NCBI GenBank assembly: GCA_903893935.1
Contig: CAITOD010000471.1
Coordinates: 1 to 11,494, forward strand
DNA from: an uncultured Sphingomonadales bacterium
GTDB taxonomy: Bacteria; Pseudomonadota; Alphaproteobacteria; Sphingomonadales; Sphingomonadaceae
Direction of reading: 5' to 3'
Length of the DNA: 11,494 nucleotides
In this document: positions 8,231 to 11,494 of the stretch, piece after piece
Numbering within the stretch: the first letter of the stretch is position 1
How the letters are laid out: each line of letters opens with the position of its first letter
The notes under the pieces: model-generated
The model's input: only the letters and a program-made list of their open reading frames with translations
What the model was told of the DNA's origin: nothing
Database searches by the model: none
Program-made: the position numbers and the translations under genes

Positions 8231-8373
8231 ACGTGATCGTTTCGAATGACTGGCCGGGTGTAAAAATTGGAAGCGTCGTCGCGATCCGGATGGTGAACAA
8301 TCGACAGGTTCAGCTTGTGAACCGGAACTTCGAACGGCCGCTGCGACGGCGATTGTCCTTGTGCTCAGTTTAG
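8227..8373 (+). CDS. possible 48-residue ORF overlapping the giant gene stop (ATGA)
   Basis: An ATG at 8227 overlaps the giant gene's TGA in an ATGA arrangement, the usual signature of translational coupling. The frame runs 48 codons with a basic composition (an FERPLRRRL segment near the end) and stops at 8371-8373. I recognise no family. It has no separate ribosome binding site, and its length and composition could be chance, so it may be either a small partner of the giant protein or non-coding spacer. Confidence 0.25.
   Translation: MNVIVSNDWPGVKIGSVVAIRMVNNRQVQLVNRNFERPLRRRLSLCSV
8307..8323. repeat. inverted repeat GGTTCA-N5-TGAACC in the gap after the giant gene
   Basis: Two 6-bp arms (8307-8312 and 8318-8323) flank a 5-nt loop. 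A wider pair, ACAATCG (8297-8303) and CGATTGT (8350-8356), encloses it. No T-run follows, so this is not a typical intrinsic terminator. It may be an RNA hairpin limiting read-through or a binding site ahead of the next gene. The rest of the 8231-8412 gap holds a tandem TTTAGC pair (8369-8380) and a weak promoter-like match (TTGTCC at 8353, 16 nt, TTTAGC at 8375). Confidence 0.3.
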
Positions 8374-8400
8374 CTTTAGCTCGTGCCGAGTTGTTAGATT

Positions 8401-8406
8401 GGAGAA
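8401..8406 (+). promoter_or_regulatory. ribosome binding site GGAGAA of the small gene
   Basis: GGAGAA lies 6 nt before the ATG at 8413. The good spacing fixes this start and argues that the frame beginning there is, or was, a real gene. Confidence 0.55.
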
Positions 8407-8412
8407 GCACCC

Positions 8413-8783
8413 ATGACCATCAAGGTCAAAGCCCATCATCGCCGCATTCTGGATTTGGCCGCAGAGGACAACCCTACCAACGCGCGCGTCGATGCCTACA
8501 AGAAGTCCCTCGGCTACCAAGAAAGTCTTGCCCAAGGTTGGATTGAGGAACTTCCAAAACCTGCGGGTAACGGATTCTATTTTCGCATCACTCCTGCAGA
8601 GACTGAAGCCCGATATAGGCCGAATTTGAAGGCGTTACCCAAGCGAAAGCCCTTGGCGATGGCCAAGCTAAGACTTGCCACTTTCGCGGGGTGCCTCTCG
8701 ACAAATCCAAAGGGTTGCTGAGTGAATGGACGACGGTTACCGACGAACTCGAACATCGCAGGGAACGACTGCTTGTTCGCTAA
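8413..8783 (+). pseudogene. small hypothetical gene, apparently frameshifted near 8616
   Basis: The uninterrupted frame gives 102 residues (stop 8719-8721), but its last third has a non-protein-like composition. From about 8619 another frame is open to a TAA at 8781-8783 and reads like real protein: AEFEGVTQAKALGDG, then RGVPLDKSKGLLSEW and DELEHRRERLLVR at the end. Joining the first frame up to about 8616 to this one gives roughly 122 residues, and the stop then falls 9 bp short of the convergent traI stop. The implied lesion is loss of one base (or gain of two) around 8605-8620. The N-terminal part is basic and helical, with KKSLGYQESLAQGWIEEL in the middle. I recognise no family. Alternatives are a sequencing error, or a natural 102-residue protein with an unrelated open frame downstream. 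The gene has its own ribosome binding site. Confidence 0.5.
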
Positions 8784-8792
8784 ACACGCGCA

Positions 8793-11494
8793 TCACAATC
8801 CTAACTCGAGATCAATCTCGGGAACATCGAGTTCCGGTGCTTTGGGTGCGATTGTTGCCTGCAACCGTCCTGCACTCATGGAAAGCGGATCAACTGCGAA
8901 CGGATCCTGTTGCACGGGCTGCTGGTGGCGATCTTCCCGCCTGCCCTGCGCGCTCTTCCGACTCTGCTGTTCACTTACCGCCTCGACTGCACTAGCCTTG
9001 TCACCTGAATTGGCGCCAATGGTTCGCAGCAGGTGGTCCCGATCATTCGTGAAAATTGTTAGATCATCCCGAACCCGTGTCGCCATGACATGGGCAAGCC
9101 GCTGGCTGGACAGATGGCGTTCGGCGGAATGCATCACGCCAATCCCCCTGTCGGTGGTCATACCCTGCGCCTGGTGCATGTTGATGGCATAGGCGAGCCC
9201 GAGGCGCGTCAGCATCCGATCTCCAGGCTCCAGCAGCAGCGTTGCCCCGTCAGATGTCCTGACCTCAACACCGGCTTTGCCGATGGAAACAATCTCAGCC
9301 TCTGCCGAATTCAGCAGCCCGCGCGCCTTGTCGTTTGCCGTCCAGCGAACACGATCACCCTCATAGAGGCGAAAGGTCTCGCGTTCGGAAAGGTTCAATA
9401 TGTCACGTTTAGCCGCAGCATCGAGCTGGTCCGGCCTGAATTTGTGCTGATTTCCCTCGCCATCCCGCAAAGTGACCACACCTTCGCGAGAAACCCGCAG
9501 AACCTGATATGACCCGTGCTCCAACCCAGCCGGCTTGTCCCGCGCCACCACCTCCAGCACCTGTCTGGGCTGATAGTTATGGGCATAACGCAGTTCCTCG
9601 CGCGTCAGGTGCACGGATTCGAGGCGCGTGAGGCTGATTCCCTCGCCACGCAAGGTGCCTTCGGCCTTCAACCCCTCCTGTACGAGCACGTTGAGAACGG
9701 ACCGTGTTTCACGGCCCGAGGCATAAAGCGCCGTCGTTTCCCGATCCTCTGCGGACAGCTCCAACCACTTTTTCGCCGCTGCCTGACGAAAATCCACGCC
9801 GGCGCTGACAACACGATCGCCGAGCACCTCAAATGCCGCCGCGAATTCACCCGCCCGCGTCAGCGCCGCAATGGCCTGCATGTGCTCGGTCCGCTGCCTG
9901 TGACTGACCTCCATCCTGGCCATCGCCGGCTGATGCGACTGGACCAGCGTAAAGGCCTTGCCGGCATCGATCGGTTGCAACTGCGCACGATCGCCTATCA
10001 TGGCCAGGCGATCGAGACCGAGCCGGTTGGCGATGGTCACAAGGTCGTTCATCGGCTTGTTGGCAACCAGCGAGGCTTCGTCGAGCACCAGGATCGTGTC
10101 CTTGAGCGCGGCACGCGACGCCTCGAATACTTCACGGCCCCCAATTAGCGCCGCGCGTAAATGGTCATTGACGAACGACGACACGGTCTGCGCCGAAATG
10201 CCCGCCTCATCCTTCAACATGGCGACCATGGTGTTGGCCTGGGCGAGTCCAAGGACCTGTTTGCCCTCCTGACGCGCCACATCGGCAATGCTGGAAATGA
10301 GCGATGTTTTACCGGCGCCCGCGACACCCTGAATGACCACAACGCGATCCGAACTCGATAGCGCCAGCACACCGGCTGCCAGTTGTTCCGAACCAAGCGG
10401 CCGCTCACGAGATTGTGCCTGCAGGCGGCCGGTTGCGTCAGCAGGCGCAACGATGGCTGCGCCTTTGCCTCGCCCCTCGTCAATTCCGGCCAGCAGGTTG
10501 CGTTCTTCGGCCAGATGCTCCGGTGTCGTGACATGGGTGATCGTGCCGTCGGCCCGAGTGGGCCTGCCGAAAATCAGCGCCCCCTGCTTCGCCAGGGTGG
10601 CAATGCGGTCCTCGACGGCATTGATGGTCACGCCCTTGATCCCAAGATCGAGCGCCGCGCGCGACACTTCGTGGATGGCAAATGCCGCCTCCCGCTGTCC
10701 CAGAATGCGGATCGCCGACGCCACTGCCATTTCGGCGCCGATCTCCGCCGGGCTCATCGACAGGCGTGCCATGCCCCGACTCAACAGGGGATCGCTCGGC
10801 CGCAACCATTCGCGCAGGCGTTTGGCCCATTCAGCAGCCTTCGTAGCGACCATCTGCAAGGCGTTGATCCCTTGGCTATCCTTCGCGGCACCGGCGACCC
10901 GCACTTCCGCTGCCGACACCACAGCCGCGCCATCAAACCCCAAACCCGCAGCCCGTTCCCCCCACTCCGCGCGAAGAGCATCACGGTCCTCAAGGTTGAT
11001 CTTGTCATCCCGAGTGCGCTTGGTGATTTCGCGCATAAGAGCTGGATTGGTGGCATCCCGACCAAGATCGTTTGCCTTTGCCAGGATGTCCTCTCGCCGC
11101 TGACTGAAGGCTGAGAGGACATTCTTGGGCACGCCCTCAATTTCAAACTGGCCGTGCTTTCCGGTCAGGCTGGTCTCGTAGCCAAGCTCGTCGACCAGCG
11201 TTCGCAACGCCGCGTGATAGACGCTGCCGATGATGGAATTGTTTTTCCAAAGCTGCTCGTTGTGAAGCGCGCGCCACTCGCCGGCGACTTTGGTCAGGTT
11301 GGCGATTACGACATGGATGTGCGCCTGCGGGTCAAGCTTGCGGCTCGTGTCGTGCTGGAACATCGCATACGTCAGGTGTTCGGTGCGGACCGGATCACCC
11401 TTGCGGTTGGTGTCGTATGTGCGCCCTTCCGCGAATGCCTTTTCGACCCAGCCCATGGTTTGCCGCACAGCGGCCATGTGCGCGGCCAGCAATC
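8793..11494 (-). CDS. traI: MobF-type conjugative relaxase-helicase TraI/TrwC (N-terminus beyond window edge)
   Basis: MobF relaxases nick oriT, stay covalently bound to the 5' end and unwind the transferred strand. The visible part is about 899 residues of an open frame that continues past the window; the catalytic tyrosines near the N-terminus are therefore missing. Counting from the first visible Met, the HUH metal site is H47 with H58-I-H60 inside HDTSRKLDPQAHIHVV (bases about 11313-11354), a TrwC-family signature. The RecD-like helicase follows: Walker A GVAGAGKT at 389-396, Walker B LVLDEAS at 468-474, motif III GDRAQLQP at 500-507, and the C-terminal motif YAINMHQAQGMT at 768-779. After about 825 comes a Gln/Arg-rich linker and an acidic tail ending VPEIDLELGL, possibly a coupling-protein recognition tail. 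All visible motifs are intact. The gene converges on the small upstream gene with a 9-bp gap to the repaired frame. Confidence 0.93.
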   Translation of the reverse strand, partial: LLAAHMAAVRQTMGWVEKAFAEGRTYDTNRKGDPVRTEHLTYAMFQHDTSRKLDPQAHIHVVIANLTKVAGEWRALHNEQLWKNNSIIGSVYHAALRTLVDELGYETSLTGKHGQFEIEGVPKNVLSAFSQRREDILAKANDLGRDATNPALMREITKRTRDDKINLEDRDALRAEWGERAAGLGFDGAAVVSAAEVRVAGAAKDSQGINALQMVATKAAEWAKRLREWLRPSDPLLSRGMARLSMSPAEIGAEMAVASAIRILGQREAAFAIHEVSRAALDLGIKGVTINAVEDRIATLAKQGALIFGRPTRADGTITHVTTPEHLAEERNLLAGIDEGRGKGAAIVAPADATGRLQAQSRERPLGSEQLAAGVLALSSSDRVVVIQGVAGAGKTSLISSIADVARQEGKQVLGLAQANTMVAMLKDEAGISAQTVSSFVNDHLRAALIGGREVFEASRAALKDTILVLDEASLVANKPMNDLVTIANRLGLDRLAMIGDRAQLQPIDAGKAFTLVQSHQPAMARMEVSHRQRTEHMQAIAALTRAGEFAAAFEVLGDRVVSAGVDFRQAAAKKWLELSAEDRETTALYASGRETRSVLNVLVQEGLKAEGTLRGEGISLTRLESVHLTREELRYAHNYQPRQVLEVVARDKPAGLEHGSYQVLRVSREGVVTLRDGEGNQHKFRPDQLDAAAKRDILNLSERETFRLYEGDRVRWTANDKARGLLNSAEAEIVSIGKAGVEVRTSDGATLLLEPGDRMLTRLGLAYAINMHQAQGMTTDRGIGVMHSAERHLSSQRLAHVMATRVRDDLTIFTNDRDHLLRTIGANSGDKASAVEAVSEQQSRKSAQGRREDRHQQPVQQDPFAVDPLSMSAGRLQATIAPKAPELDVPEIDLELGL

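Noticed and set aside
8307..8323. Intrinsic terminator of the giant gene
   Set aside because: Arms of only 6 bp and no U-run on either strand.
8605..8640. Programmed -1 frameshift in the small gene
   Set aside because: No X-XXY-YYZ slippery heptamer in the right frame and no obvious downstream stem; a mutation or sequencing error is simpler.
1557..8792. Transposon or insertion sequence bringing in the giant gene
   Set aside because: No transposase or integrase frame, and I noticed no terminal inverted repeats or target duplications at the borders.
9516..11103. Long plus-strand frames (210, 256 and 243 codons) opposite traI
   Set aside because: The minus strand carries intact relaxase-helicase motifs throughout; these frames are Arg/Ser/Ala-rich shadows.
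1..11494. CRISPR array or toxin-antitoxin pair
   Set aside because: No regularly spaced repeats and no pair of small adjacent genes with recognisable toxin or antitoxin features.

Overview
The window looks like part of the transfer region of a conjugative plasmid or integrated element from a GC-rich alphaproteobacterium. A sphingomonad such as Sphingobium or Novosphingobium is my best guess, based on the look of the TraG and relaxase proteins; no ribosomal or housekeeping gene confirms it. Both ends are transfer genes cut by the window edges. On the left is the C-terminal part of an F-type TraG (mating-pair formation and stabilisation). On the right, on the minus strand, is most of a MobF-type relaxase-helicase (TraI/TrwC family) with its histidine triad and helicase motifs visible.

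Layout: traG (plus, partial, 1-1563); a small single-pass membrane protein on the minus strand, overlapping the traG end by 7 bp (1557-1904); a 293-bp divergent regulatory region holding several small inverted and direct repeats (1905-2197); one giant gene of about 2010 codons (2198-8230); a 182-bp gap with a hairpin and a possible 48-codon ORF coupled to the giant gene; a small gene that appears frameshifted (8413-8783); and the 3' end of traI (8793 to the window edge).

The striking item is the giant protein. It has an N-terminal helical module, a long TPR-like superhelix, a central region that resembles the PIN-type nuclease module I know from memory as 'PIN-TPR-GreABC' (predicted biological-conflict proteins), and about 730 C-terminal residues that I cannot assign. 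Some acidic residues expected in the PIN-like core are substituted. The gene's base composition is patchy: stretches of about 33-40% GC sit next to stretches above 60%, unlike the uniformly GC-rich transfer genes. It lies between traG and traI and is divergent from the small membrane gene, so I read it as cargo carried in a variable slot of the transfer region. It is plausibly a defence, plasmid-competition or plasmid-stabilisation factor. That role is inference.

The transfer genes would work together: TraG builds and stabilises the mating pair, and TraI nicks and unwinds the DNA. The small membrane protein beside traG occupies the place where F-like plasmids encode an entry-exclusion protein, which is a testable but weak positional argument. 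No tRNA, rRNA, CRISPR array, insertion sequence or recognisable origin was found.
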